The notes: generated by a model not told the origin, from the letters alone. DNA of 37,488 nucleotides from an uncultured Oscillospiraceae bacterium (GCA_900550315.1 URRK01000002.1:1-37488); one strand, 5' to 3'; counted from the stretch's first letter, positions 15,223 to 23,779 are shown. Numbers and translations: made by a program.

Positions 15223-16020
15223 CTACCCGGCAATACCCTTGCCGTGCAGCACCAGGGTGTACTGGGTTTGGTTTTCTAAAACCGAGGTAACAACCGTTGC
15301 CTTGCCGCCGCTTTTGTTAATTTGTGCCGCAAGATTATTTATGCTGTTTAGCACCAGCCGTTCGCTAAAAACGCCGCACACCTTGCCGGCTTTGGGCGGC
15401 TTTGGCGGCTCGGGCGGGTCTAACAGCGCTTGGGCCTTGGGCTCGGTTAAATTTTGCAGCAGCACCTTTGTTAATATTTCCTGCCGCTGCTTTGGCGGCA
15501 GGGCGCAAAGTCGGTAGGCAAAGGTAACCCCAAAGCCGCGCCCCAACAAAAAGTTTTGCTGCTTTGGGGTTAGGCGCAGCAGCTGCAGCTTTTGCTCAAT
15601 TTCGGCGGTTGTTAAATCTAACGCCTCGCAAAGCTCCTGCTTAGTGTAGCGCCCCTTTTGCAGCAAAAAGTAAAGCAGGCGCGCCTGCTCAAAACAATTT
15701 AGCTGCCGGCCTGTTTTTTGCCGAATAAGGGGTACCAGGCCGGCCTCGGCCGCGGTAAGCGAAAGCACAATGGCCGGGGCACTAACGGCGCGCAGGTAGC
15801 ACAGCGCCAAGTAGCGCGTAACCCCGCAAATTAAAAAGTATTGCTCGCCGCCGGGCTTTTTGCGCAGCAGCAGCGGCTCTAACAGCCCGTTTTTGCGAAT
15901 ACTGTTGGCCACTGCCACAATGCGCTCCTCCTCAATTTCGCCGGTAATGCGCTCTACCTCTATACGGCAAAGCGGCACATTTAAAATTTTGCTGTTATAA
16001 AAATAAGATTTTACTTCCAC
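15223..16020 (-). CDS. ParB/Noc-like nucleoid protein
   Basis: The protein has 265 residues. The N-terminal ParB-type domain has NSIRKNGLLEPLLLRKKP and, where canonical ParB has GERRWRA, the divergent CGVTRYLA (residues 65-72), which keeps only the second Arg and the Ala. A helix-turn-helix follows (YTKQELCEALDLTTAEIEQKLQLLRL), then a Pro-rich hinge PPEPPKPPKAG and a short C-terminal domain. Position directly downstream of rsmG matches noc of Bacillus, which protects the nucleoid from division. The altered box leaves CTP binding uncertain. The start is GTG at 16020 after AAAGGGG. Confidence 0.8.
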   Translation of the reverse strand: MEVKSYFYNSKILNVPLCRIEVERITGEIEEERIVAVANSIRKNGLLEPLLLRKKPGGEQYFLICGVTRYLALCYLRAVSAPAIVLSLTAAEAGLVPLIRQKTGRQLNCFEQARLLYFLLQKGRYTKQELCEALDLTTAEIEQKLQLLRLTPKQQNFLLGRGFGVTFAYRLCALPPKQRQEILTKVLLQNLTEPKAQALLDPPEPPKPPKAGKVCGVFSERLVLNSINNLAAQINKSGGKATVVTSVLENQTQYTLVLHGKGIAG

Positions 16021-16058
16021 GCCCGGTTCCCCTTTGGTTGTATTTTACATATATTACC

Positions 16059-16087
16059 AGTATAAGGGGAGATTTACCACTTTGCAA
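16059..16087 (-). promoter_or_regulatory. Sigma-A-type promoter of the noc-like gene
   Basis: Minus strand: TTGCAA (16087-16082), 17 bp, TATACT (16064-16059). It lies downstream of the rsmG terminator, so the gene is transcribed separately. Confidence 0.7.
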
Positions 16088-16124
16088 CCCTTTTTGGTTG
16101 ACAAAATAAACGCAGGTTTGCCCT

Positions 16125-16162
16125 AAAAACAAAAAAGCAGCCCGGTTTAAAGGGGCTGCTTT
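16125..16162 (-). terminator. Intrinsic terminator overlapping the end of rsmG
   Basis: Minus strand: AAAGCAGCCC (16162-16153) pairs with GGGCTGCTTT (16143-16134), then a TTTTTTGTTTTT tract. The rsmG stop codon (16149-16147) sits in the loop, so the first arm is coding sequence. Confidence 0.88.
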
Positions 16163-16863
16163 GTAATTTTAGCAGAGGCGCGGGGGTATTTTGCCGAAGT
16201 TTGCGATATTTTTTTTACGGTTACCACGGCGCGCTCCAGCTCGCCGGGCAGCGTGTAGGTTTGCACGGCAGCCGGCGAGCCGCCCAGCAGACCAGCCGCA
16301 TTGGCGGCGGCTGCGGCCTCCTCACCGGCGCCGGGGCCTTTCATGGCGGCAAACAGGCCGCCGGGTTTTACAAAGGGCAGGCAGTATTCCAGCAGCGTTG
16401 GCAGCGCGGCAACGGCGCGGGCCGTTGCGTATTGAAATTGCTCGCGGTATTCGGGCTGTTTGGCGGCCAGCTCGGCCCGGCTGTGCAGCGTTTGGCAGGT
16501 AAGGCCGCTTTGCTGCATAAAATCGTTTAAAAATAAAAAGCGTTTGGCGTGCCCGTCTAACAGGGTTACCTTAGCCTGCGGCACCAAAATTTTAAGTACC
16601 GCACCGGGAAAGCCGGCGCCGGTACCAACATCTATTAAGCTTTGCCCCGGTTTTAGGGGCAAAAAGCGCAGCAGGGCGGCGCAATCGGTAAAATGCTTTA
16701 AAACAATTTCCTGCGGGTCGGTAATGGCGGTCAGGTTTATTTTTTGGTTCCATTCCAGCAGCAAATTTCCGTAAAGGGCCAGCTGCTGCGGCGCTGCGGG
16801 CGGTACGGCAATGCCGTTTTCGGCGCAGTAGCTTAAAAAAGGGGCTAAATTAAATTCTGCCAT
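16147..16863 (-). CDS. rsmG: 16S rRNA (guanine-N7)-methyltransferase RsmG
   Basis: The protein has 238 residues, the usual RsmG length. It methylates G527 (E. coli numbering) of 16S rRNA using S-adenosylmethionine. Signatures are WNQKINLTAITDPQEIVLKHF and the SAM-binding LIDVGTGAGFPGAVLKI, then TLLDGHAKRFLFL. The start at 16863 is one base beyond the mnmG stop (16865), with GGGGGGAG upstream inside mnmG, so translation is coupled. A longer frame upstream overlaps mnmG and lacks support. The mnmG-rsmG pair is the classic origin-proximal arrangement. Confidence 0.95.
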   Translation of the reverse strand: MAEFNLAPFLSYCAENGIAVPPAAPQQLALYGNLLLEWNQKINLTAITDPQEIVLKHFTDCAALLRFLPLKPGQSLIDVGTGAGFPGAVLKILVPQAKVTLLDGHAKRFLFLNDFMQQSGLTCQTLHSRAELAAKQPEYREQFQYATARAVAALPTLLEYCLPFVKPGGLFAAMKGPGAGEEAAAAANAAGLLGGSPAAVQTYTLPGELERAVVTVKKISQTSAKYPRASAKITKQPL

Positions 16864-16864
16864 T

Positions 16865-18733
16865 TTAATGCTCCCCCCGCTGCAGCCAAATAAGCAAAAC
16901 CGAAATATCGGCCGGGCTAACGCCCGAAATGCCGGCGGCCTGCCCAATGCTAAGCGGCTTAATTTTGTTCAGCTTTTCGCGCGCCTCTAACCTTAGGCCG
17001 CTAATAAGGTTGTAATTTTGCTCGGGCGGCAGGGCTTGCTTTTCCAGCCGGTGCATTTCGGCAACGGCGGCCAGCTGGCGCTTAATGTAGCCGGCGTACT
17101 TAATTTCGGTTTCTACCTTGTCGCACACCTCGGCCGAAAGGGCGGGGCGCTGCGGGTCAAAGGGGGCTAAGTCGGCGTAGGTAATTTGCGGCCGACGAAT
17201 AAGCTCGGCCAGCTTTATGCCGGTGGTAAGCGGGGCGGTGCCGCGCTGCTGCAGCATTTGGTTTATGGCGCTGCCGGGGGCAACGGTGGTTTGCTCTAAG
17301 CGGTTTATTTCGGCCTGCTTTTGCTTTGTTTTATTTAAAAAGGCCGTGTATTCCTCCTCCGAGATCAGCCCCAGCCGGTGCCCTAATGGCATTAGCCGCT
17401 CGTCGGCGTTGTTTTGTCGCAGCACTAAGCGGTATTCGGAGCGGGAGGTCATCATGCGATAAGGGTCGGAGCAGCCTTTGGTTACTAAATCGTCTATTAG
17501 CGTGCCAATGTAGGAGGAGGAGCGCGGCAGCGTAAAGGCGGGGCGCCCCAGCGCCTTTAACCCGGCGTTAATGCCGGCAATGAGGCCTTGGGCGGCGGCC
17601 TCCTCGTACCCCGAAGAGCCGTTGAACTGCCCGGCGCCGAACAGCCCGGGGCAGTTTTTTACCTCTAAGGTTGGAAACAGAGCGGTGGGGTCTACGCAGT
17701 CGTACTCAATGGCGTAGGCGTTGCGCATAATTTTAACCTGCTCTAACCCGCTAATGGTGTGGTAAAATTCGGCCTGCACCTCCTCAGGAAGGGAGGAGGA
17801 CATTCCCTGCAGGTACATCTCCTCGGTATCGGCCCCGCAGGGCTCAATAAACAGCTGGTGGCGCTCTTTATCCTTAAACCGTACCACTTTATCCTCAATA
17901 CTGGGGCAATAGCGCGGGCCAACGCCCTCAATCTCCCCGGCGTAAAGGGGGGAGCGGTGCAGATTTTTTAAAATAACCTCTTTGGTTTTTTGGTTGGTGT
18001 AGGTCATGTAGCAGCAAACCGTGTTTTTGGGCGGCGTTTTGGTGCTAAAGCTAAAGGGAATGGGGTCGTCGTCGCCGTACTGCACCTCGGTTTTAGAAAA
18101 ATCTATACTGCTTTTAAGCACCCGCGCGGGGGTGCCGGTTTTAAAGCGGCGCAGCGGCAGCCCCAATTTTAGCAGCGAGGCGGAAAGGCTTTTGGCGGCA
18201 AAGGTGCCGTCCGGTCCGCCCTCGTAGTGAACCTCACCCACAAAAATTTTGCCCTTTAAAAAGGTGCCGGTTGCCAGCACCACGCACGAAACCAGGTACT
18301 GCGCGCCAAAGTTGGTTGTTAGCAGCCATTTGTTGTTTTGCCGCTCTAACGCGGTAATTTCGCACTGGCGAACGGTTAGGTTTTTTTGCAGCTCTAAGGC
18401 GTGCTTCATGTAGCCGCTGTAACGCCGGCGGTCAATTTGGGCGCGCAGGCTGTGCACCGCCGGGCCTTTGCCCCGGTTTAGCATGCGGCTTTGCAGGGTG
18501 TTGGCGTCGGCCGCCTTGCCCATCTCGCCGCCTAAAGCGTCCAGCTCCCGCACCAGGTGGCCTTTTGCAGTTCCGCCGATAGAGGGGTTGCAGGGCATAT
18601 TGCCCACCCAATCTAAATTAATGGTAAAACAAAGCGTTTGGGCGCCCAGGCGGGCAGCGGCCAAAGCGGCCTCTACCCCCGCGTGCCCGGCGCCAATTAC
18701 GGCAACATCTGCATTGCCGGCAAAGTAGTTCAT
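16865..18733 (-). CDS. mnmG: tRNA uridine-5-carboxymethylaminomethyl modification enzyme MnmG (GidA)
   Basis: The protein has 622 residues, full length. With MnmE it builds the cmnm5 side chain at wobble U34 of several tRNAs, using FAD. It shows the N-terminal dinucleotide fold VIGAGHAGVEAALAAARLG, GNMPCNPSIGGTAKGHLVRE, GPRYCPSIEDKVVRF and CPGLFGAGQFNGSSGYEEAA. The start at 18733 has AAGGAAG upstream. Its partner mnmE is the next gene upstream on the same strand, separated by a 314-bp gap filled with a 14-bp repeat array, so the two may be transcribed separately. Confidence 0.97.
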   Translation of the reverse strand: MNYFAGNADVAVIGAGHAGVEAALAAARLGAQTLCFTINLDWVGNMPCNPSIGGTAKGHLVRELDALGGEMGKAADANTLQSRMLNRGKGPAVHSLRAQIDRRRYSGYMKHALELQKNLTVRQCEITALERQNNKWLLTTNFGAQYLVSCVVLATGTFLKGKIFVGEVHYEGGPDGTFAAKSLSASLLKLGLPLRRFKTGTPARVLKSSIDFSKTEVQYGDDDPIPFSFSTKTPPKNTVCCYMTYTNQKTKEVILKNLHRSPLYAGEIEGVGPRYCPSIEDKVVRFKDKERHQLFIEPCGADTEEMYLQGMSSSLPEEVQAEFYHTISGLEQVKIMRNAYAIEYDCVDPTALFPTLEVKNCPGLFGAGQFNGSSGYEEAAAQGLIAGINAGLKALGRPAFTLPRSSSYIGTLIDDLVTKGCSDPYRMMTSRSEYRLVLRQNNADERLMPLGHRLGLISEEEYTAFLNKTKQKQAEINRLEQTTVAPGSAINQMLQQRGTAPLTTGIKLAELIRRPQITYADLAPFDPQRPALSAEVCDKVETEIKYAGYIKRQLAAVAEMHRLEKQALPPEQNYNLISGLRLEAREKLNKIKPLSIGQAAGISGVSPADISVLLIWLQRGEH

Positions 18734-18770
18734 AACATCTTCCTTTAATTGGCGGGTTTTCCGCCGGCTG

Positions 18771-18910
18771 ATTGTTAAAATAGAATTGTTAAATAATATT
18801 TTTAAAAATAAATGATTAAAAACAGAATGATTAAAACAATATTGTTATAACAGGTTTATTCAAACAGAACTGTTAAAATAGAATATTTGAAATACCGTTG
18901 TTAAAACCGG
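18771..18910. repeat. 14-bp tandem array, ten units in perfect phase
   Basis: Ten consecutive 14-bp units with consensus ATTGTTAAAACAGA. Unit starts are 18771, 18785, 18799, 18813, 18827, 18841, 18855, 18869, 18883 and 18897. Units diverge (for example tgattaaaaacaga, actgttaaaataga, gttgttaaaaccgg) but no unit has gained or lost a base. It lies in the mnmE-mnmG gap and resembles an iteron array. The rest of the gap (18911-19047) shows nothing I can assign. Confidence 0.85.
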
Positions 18911-19047
18911 TTTAAATGCAGCGCCTTAAAAAGGGGTGTTGGTGTTGCCTTTTTTAAGGCCAAAATAAGCGGCTGAAAGGCCGCCAAACCAAAGGCAGAC
19001 AAGCAGCACTTTGGGGCAGGGGTTTGCCGGTTTGTTTTGCACAACGG

Positions 19048-20421
19048 CTATTTGCCAACGCAAAAGTTTTTAAAAACCTGGTTGGCCACCTCTACGGTAA
19101 CCTTTTTGCCGTTTAGCTCGTAAAGGGCGGCTAACGCTTCGTCGGTTAAAACGCCAACCGCGTCCAGCGTAACGCCGCTTTGCAGGGCGGTTAAGGCCTC
19201 GTCCACCGCGTTTTTAGCCCGGCAAACCAAGGCATACTGCCGCTCGCTGCCCAAAATTTCGGCGTTGGGGTCTAACGCCGCGGTGCCAAGCAGCTTGGCA
19301 ATGGCCTGCTCCAGCTCTTGCCGGCCGGTGCCGTTTAGGGCTGAAATTTCTACAAAGCTTAATCCGCTTTGTTTTAGGGCCGCCCGGCTTTCGGCGGCGG
19401 GCAGATCGGTTTTATTTAACACCAGCAGGGTGTTTTTTTTGCTTACCTGCTGCAGCAGAGCTTTATCGTCGGCCGTTAGGGGGCGGGCGGTATCAAACAC
19501 CGCTAAACAAAGCTCGGCCGTGCTTAGCCGGTTTAGCGCAGCTTGAATGCCTAATTGCTCTACCGTATCGCCGGTTTTGTGTATTCCGGCGGTATCGGCC
19601 AAATGCAGCGTAAAATTGCCTAACTGCACGGTTTGCTCAATAACATCCCGCGTGGTGCCGGCAATGTTTGTTACAATAGAGCGCTCGGTGCCCGAAAGCA
19701 GGTTCATTAGGGTTGATTTACCCGCGTTGGGGCTGCCGACAATAACGGTGTTTACCCCGCCGGTTAGGTACTTTCCGCTGTCGTAATGCTTAATTAATAG
19801 GGTTAGCTGCTGCAAAGCGGTTTGCAGCCCGGCTGCAAAATCGCTTTGGCTAAGGTGCAGGGTGTCATCCTCCGGGTAGTCGGAAAATACGGCAATCTGC
19901 GCCGCTAAATCTAACAGCCCGGCAATTATTTGGTTAATTTTTTTAGAAACGGCGCCGCTTTTGTTGCGCGTGGCAATATTCAGCGCCTGGCTGCCCGTTG
20001 CGTGAATTAAGCCCATAACGGCCTCGGCCTCGGCTAAATCCAACTTGCCGTTTTGGTAGGCGCGCTTGGTAAACTCGCCGCCCTCGGCAGCGCGGGCACC
20101 GGCCTGCAGCGCGGCCCGCAGCACCTGGCGAATTAAAAAGCTGCCGCCGTGCACCGAAAGCTCTACGCAATCCTCCCCCGTGTAGCTTTTGGGGGCGCGA
20201 AAAACAAGGGCAATGCCCTCATCCAGCGGGGTGCCGTTTTGGTGCAGGGTGCCAAAGGCAGCGGTGTAGCCTTTCATACCGGCCAAGGTTTTGCCCGGCT
20301 GCTTGGGGGTAAAAATTTTTTCGGCAATTTCTACCGCACGGCTGCCCGAAAGCCGAATGGCGCTAATGCCGCCCTCCCCCGGCGGGGTAATAATGGCGGC
20401 AATGGTATCTAACTGTTGCAT
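19048..20421 (-). CDS. mnmE: tRNA modification GTPase MnmE (TrmE)
   Basis: The protein has 457 residues, full length. The N-terminal folate-binding domain begins MQQLDTIAAIITPPGEGGIS. The inserted G domain has G1 GSPNAGKS (229-236), a DTAG switch and NKTD. The C-terminus ends in FCVGK, the conserved cysteine signature needed for tRNA modification. It acts with MnmG at U34. The start at 20421 has AAGGAAA upstream. The gene follows serS after a 59-bp gap holding a perfect inverted repeat. Confidence 0.97.
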   Translation of the reverse strand: MQQLDTIAAIITPPGEGGISAIRLSGSRAVEIAEKIFTPKQPGKTLAGMKGYTAAFGTLHQNGTPLDEGIALVFRAPKSYTGEDCVELSVHGGSFLIRQVLRAALQAGARAAEGGEFTKRAYQNGKLDLAEAEAVMGLIHATGSQALNIATRNKSGAVSKKINQIIAGLLDLAAQIAVFSDYPEDDTLHLSQSDFAAGLQTALQQLTLLIKHYDSGKYLTGGVNTVIVGSPNAGKSTLMNLLSGTERSIVTNIAGTTRDVIEQTVQLGNFTLHLADTAGIHKTGDTVEQLGIQAALNRLSTAELCLAVFDTARPLTADDKALLQQVSKKNTLLVLNKTDLPAAESRAALKQSGLSFVEISALNGTGRQELEQAIAKLLGTAALDPNAEILGSERQYALVCRAKNAVDEALTALQSGVTLDAVGVLTDEALAALYELNGKKVTVEVANQVFKNFCVGK

Positions 20422-20436
20422 AAATTTTCCTTTATA

Positions 20437-20470
20437 ATACGGGCTGTATTTATAAAACTACAGCCCGTAT
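20437..20470. terminator. Perfect 12-bp inverted repeat between serS and mnmE
   Basis: ATACGGGCTGTA (20437-20448) and TACAGCCCGTAT (20459-20470) with a 10-bp loop. The minus-strand 3' flank (TATAAAGG) has no T-run, so it could be a weak terminator or an mRNA processing/stability hairpin before the mnmE ribosome site. Confidence 0.5.
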
Positions 20471-20480
20471 TTATTTCCTA

Positions 20481-21758
20481 TTATTCCTGCTTGCCAATAA
20501 CCTCGCAGCCCATGTACGGTACCAGCGCTTTGGGCACGGTTACGGTGCCGTCGGCGTTTTGGTAATTCTCTAAAATAGCGGCAACGGTACGGCCTACGGC
20601 AACGCCGGAGCCGTTTAAGGTGTGCACAAACTGGGCTTTTTCCTTAACATCCTTTTTAAAGCGGATAGAGCCGCGGCGGGCTTGGAAATCCTCGAAATTA
20701 GAGCAGCTGGAAATTTCAACATACCGGCCGTAGGAGGGCATCCAAACCTCTATATCGTAGGTTTTGGCCGAGGAAAAGCCTAAATCGCCGCTGCAAAGGC
20801 AAACCACGCGGTACGGCAGACCCAAGCCCTGCAAAACGCGCTCGGCGTCGTGCGTTAGGGCCTCTAACTCCTCGTAAGAGTTTTCGGGGTTGGCGAATTT
20901 AACCAGCTCTACCTTATTAAACTGGTGCTGGCGAATCAGGCCGCGGGTATCGCGCCCGGCGCTGCCGGCCTCGGCACGGAAGCAGGCCGAATAGGCGCAA
21001 TATTTAATAGGCAGCTTGTTGCCGTCTAAAATCTCGTCCCGGTGCATATTGGTTACCGGCACCTCGGCGGTTGGAATTAAAAAGTAATCGTTGGTTAGCT
21101 TAAAGGCGTCCTCCTCAAACTTCGGAAGCTGGCCGGTAGCCGTCATAGAGGCGCGATTGGCCATAAACGGGGGTAAAATTTCGGTGTAGCCGTGCGCGGT
21201 GTGGGTATCTAAGTAATAGTTAATAATGGCGCGCTCCAGTCGGGCGCCCAGGCCGCGATAAAAGTGGAACCGGGCGCCGGTAACCTTGGCGGCGGTCTCG
21301 GGGTCTAAAATATTTAAATCGGCGCCAATATCCCAGTGGGCTTTGGGCTCAAAATCAAACTTTGTCGGCTCCGAAAAGCGGCGCATCTCTTTATTCTCGC
21401 TATCGTCCTTACCAATGGGCACGCTTTCGTGCGGAACGTTGGGAATAATCATAATAATCTGCTTTTGGCGGTCTTCTAAAGCCGAAAGCTCGGTAGAGAT
21501 CTCTTTAATCTGGTCGGAGATGGTTTTCATGCGCGCCATGATTTCGGAAGTATCCTTGCCCTCTTTTTTTAAGGCGGGAATTTGCTTTGAGGCCACGTTT
21601 TGCTCGGCCTTCATTTTTTCTACCTTAGCGGTCAGGTCGCGGCGCTCGTTATCAATTTCCAGCAGCTCGTCAATTTGGGCGTCTAAATTTCCGTTTCGCG
21701 AGCGAACGGCGGCTTTAACCTTTTCGGCGTTTGCGCGTACAAATTTAATGTCTAACAT
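20481..21758 (-). CDS. serS: Seryl-tRNA synthetase
   Basis: The protein has 425 residues, full length. It charges tRNA-Ser and tRNA-Sec. The N-terminal tRNA-binding coiled coil covers about residues 25-105. Class II motif 2 reads FRAEAGSAGRDTRGLIRQHQ and motif 3 covers GRTVAAILEN. The start at 21758 is 16 bp after the parB stop and has AAAGGAG upstream, so parB and serS are probably one transcript. No T-box leader is visible; the upstream gene is immediately adjacent. Confidence 0.97.
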   Translation of the reverse strand: MLDIKFVRANAEKVKAAVRSRNGNLDAQIDELLEIDNERRDLTAKVEKMKAEQNVASKQIPALKKEGKDTSEIMARMKTISDQIKEISTELSALEDRQKQIIMIIPNVPHESVPIGKDDSENKEMRRFSEPTKFDFEPKAHWDIGADLNILDPETAAKVTGARFHFYRGLGARLERAIINYYLDTHTAHGYTEILPPFMANRASMTATGQLPKFEEDAFKLTNDYFLIPTAEVPVTNMHRDEILDGNKLPIKYCAYSACFRAEAGSAGRDTRGLIRQHQFNKVELVKFANPENSYEELEALTHDAERVLQGLGLPYRVVCLCSGDLGFSSAKTYDIEVWMPSYGRYVEISSCSNFEDFQARRGSIRFKKDVKEKAQFVHTLNGSGVAVGRTVAAILENYQNADGTVTVPKALVPYMGCEVIGKQE

Positions 21759-21774
21759 AATACTTTCTCCTTTA

Positions 21775-22626
21775 TTACCATTGCTTACCGATTACACGGT
21801 TTGCAATTTCTTTCAGTTCCTCTTTATTATAAAACTCTAAGGTAATGGTGCCCTTGCCTTTGCCGGCGGCTTTTACAACGGCTTTGCGGTGCATCTCGTT
21901 TTGAAAGGCCAGCTCCACCTCGCTAAAAAAGCTATCCCGCTTTTTGGGGGACTTTTCGGCTTTGGCTTTGCCCTCGGCTTTAGCCAGGGCCTCAATTTGC
22001 CGAACCGAGGCGCCGTTTAACGCGGCTATGTAAGCCTCCTGCTCGTTTTCCGGCTGTTTAAAGGCCAGCAGCGCCCGGGCGTGCCCGGCCGAAATTTTGC
22101 CCTCGCTTAGCGCCTGCAGCTGGTCACCCGGCAAATTTAGCAGCCGCAGGGCGTTGGTTACCGCGGGGCGAGATTTTCCAACCCGCTCGGCAACCTGCTC
22201 TTGCGTTAGGCGGAACTCCTGCATCAGGCGGTTGTAGCCCTCGGCCTCCTCCACCGGGTTAAGGTCGCGGCGCTGCAGGTTTTCTATTAAAGCCAGCTCC
22301 ATGGCCTCTTTGTCCGACAGATCCTTAATAATTACCGGCACCTTGTTTAGCTCTGCCAAACGGCTGGCGCGCCAACGGCGCTCACCCGCAACAATTTGGT
22401 AGGTTCCGCCCGGCATAGGCCGTACAACAATGGGCTGCAGCAGCCCGTGCTCTTTAATGCTGGCGGCTAATTCCGAAAGGGCTTCTTCGTCAAAATGCTT
22501 TCGCGGTTGGTCGCGGTTGGGCTCAATTTCGCTTAAACGCAGCTGGGCGGTGCTGTTGTCGTCGGTTGCGTTTTCGGCAAATAAAGAGTCTAAACCCCGG
22601 CCTAGGCCGCTTTTTTTTGCTGCCAT
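21775..22626 (-). CDS. parB: Chromosome partitioning protein ParB (Spo0J)
   Basis: The protein has 283 residues. It begins MAAKKSGLGRGLDSLF, the usual ParA-interacting N-terminus. The CTP-binding box GERRWRA is intact (81-87), followed by ENLQRRDLNPVEEA and a helix-turn-helix LTQEQVAERVGKSRPAVTNALRLL that binds parS. The C-terminus is a short dimerisation domain. The start at 22626 follows CGGAGG. A parS site lies 21 bp upstream, between the start and an extended -10 promoter. It is separated from parA by 208 bp, unlike the tight soj-spo0J operon of Bacillus. Confidence 0.97.
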   Translation of the reverse strand: MAAKKSGLGRGLDSLFAENATDDNSTAQLRLSEIEPNRDQPRKHFDEEALSELAASIKEHGLLQPIVVRPMPGGTYQIVAGERRWRASRLAELNKVPVIIKDLSDKEAMELALIENLQRRDLNPVEEAEGYNRLMQEFRLTQEQVAERVGKSRPAVTNALRLLNLPGDQLQALSEGKISAGHARALLAFKQPENEQEAYIAALNGASVRQIEALAKAEGKAKAEKSPKKRDSFFSEVELAFQNEMHRKAVVKAAGKGKGTITLEFYNKEELKEIANRVIGKQW

Positions 22627-22646
22627 AGTTTAACCTCCGTAAACAA

Positions 22647-22662
22647 TGTTTCACATGAAACA
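22647..22662. promoter_or_regulatory. parS site 1
   Basis: TGTTTCACATGAAACA. It differs from the Firmicute consensus TGTTTCACGTGAAACA only at the central position. It sits at the predicted transcription start of parB, so ParB binding may repress its own gene. Confidence 0.88.
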
Positions 22663-22667
22663 TTTCT

Positions 22668-22696
22668 ATTATAACAATTATTTGTGGCTTGTGTAG
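22668..22696 (-). promoter_or_regulatory. Candidate parB promoter (extended -10)
   Basis: Minus strand TGTTATAAT (22676-22668) is an extended -10. A weak -35, CTACAC, lies 17 bp upstream (22696-22691). Two copies of an ATTA(T/C)TTGTGGCTT-like repeat lie about 28 bp apart upstream. The rest of the 208-bp parA-parB gap shows nothing else. Confidence 0.55.
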
Positions 22697-22834
22697 GAAC
22701 AGTATTACTTGTGGCTTATTTTGAATACCCCAACAACCATTTTCCGGTTAAAACAAAACCGTGCCGGCTAAAAAGGGAGTGACCAAGCCTGCTGGTGTTG
22801 GCGCTGAATACCGCTATAACAAAGCGTTAATGGG

Positions 22835-23596
22835 TTACGATTTTTTAATAACCTCTTTGGCCAGGGCGTTATAGCGATCGGCACCCTTGCCCTTGGGGTC
22901 ATAATACTGCACCGGCAGCCCGTAGCTTGGGGCCTCGGAAAGGCGCACCGAACGCGGAATAACGGTGGAATACAGCTTTTTGCCAAAAAACTTTTTAATT
23001 TCGGCCACCACCTGCTGGGTCAGGTTTAAACGGCCGTCAAACATGGTTAGCAGCACGCCCTCTAATTCCAGCTCCGGATTATAGCTGCGTTTTACCTGCC
23101 GCATGGTTGCCATAAGCTGCGAAAGCCCCTCTAACGCAAAGTACTCGCACTGAATGGGGACCAAAAAGCTGTCGGCTGCGGTTAAGGCGTTCAGTGTAAT
23201 CAGCCCTAAAGACGGCGGGCAATCAATTAATATGTAATCGTACTCGCCGCGCAGCTGCAGTAAATTGTTTTTCATGCGGTAAACGCGATCCTCACGGTTG
23301 GTCAGCTCAATTTCGGCTCCGGCCAGATCCATTGAGGAGGGAATAATAGAAACGCCTTTAAATTTGGTGGCGGTTATCAGCTCCCGTACCGGCTGTTCGC
23401 CCATGAGCATATCGTAGGTAGAGGCGGTAGATTCCCGTTTGTTAATGCCGTAGCCGCTGGTGGTGTTGCCCTGCGGGTCGGCGTCTACCAACAACACCTT
23501 TTTGCGGTGCAGCCCTAAGCCGGCCGCTAAATTAACGGCGGTTGTTGTTTTACCAACGCCGCCTTTTTGGTTTACAATTGCAATGATCTTACCCAA
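22835..23596 (-). CDS. parA: Chromosome partitioning ATPase ParA (Soj)
   Basis: The protein has 253 residues from a TTG start at 23596. It is a deviant Walker A ATPase: KGGVGKTTTAVNLAAGLG with Lys11 and Lys16, then LLVDADPQGNTTSGYG and YILIDCPPSLGLITLNAL. It works with ParB and parS in origin segregation and, in Bacillus, in control of DnaA and sporulation. The TTG is chosen because AAGGAGGG lies just upstream and the promoter at 23633-23660 falls inside the longer frame reaching 23716. Confidence 0.96.
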   Translation of the reverse strand: MGKIIAIVNQKGGVGKTTTAVNLAAGLGLHRKKVLLVDADPQGNTTSGYGINKRESTASTYDMLMGEQPVRELITATKFKGVSIIPSSMDLAGAEIELTNREDRVYRMKNNLLQLRGEYDYILIDCPPSLGLITLNALTAADSFLVPIQCEYFALEGLSQLMATMRQVKRSYNPELELEGVLLTMFDGRLNLTQQVVAEIKKFFGKKLYSTVIPRSVRLSEAPSYGLPVQYYDPKGKGADRYNALAKEVIKKS

Positions 23597-23632
23597 AAGA
23601 ACCCTCCTTACCATTTGAAAATTACAAATACC

Positions 23633-23660
23633 ATTATACCACAGATTTGCAAAAAGTAAA
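23633..23660 (-). promoter_or_regulatory. parA promoter
   Basis: Minus strand: TTTACT (23660-23655), 16 bp, TATAAT (23638-23633), with a TGG just upstream making an extended -10. A parS site lies 24 bp upstream of the -35. Confidence 0.75.
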
Positions 23661-23683
23661 TAGCGCAGCAATAAAAAAGTAAA

Positions 23684-23699
23684 TGTTTCATGTGAAACA
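23684..23699. promoter_or_regulatory. parS site 2
   Basis: TGTTTCATGTGAAACA, the same sequence as sites 1 and 3 read on the other strand. It lies upstream of the parA promoter. Confidence 0.88.
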
Positions 23700-23763
23700 T
23701 TTACCCGAAACAGCAACTGATAAACTTACGCAAATGTTAAACTTGATCGGCCGCACCTTACAT

Positions 23764-23779
23764 TGTTTCACATGAAACA
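23764..23779. promoter_or_regulatory. parS site 3
   Basis: TGTTTCACATGAAACA, 80 bp from site 2. The surrounding 23717-24016 stretch contains no gene or terminator that I can support. Confidence 0.88.

Noticed and set aside
20437..20470. T-box leader or attenuator linked to serS
   Set aside because: The inverted repeat lies behind serS, not in front of it, and no T-box sequence is present.
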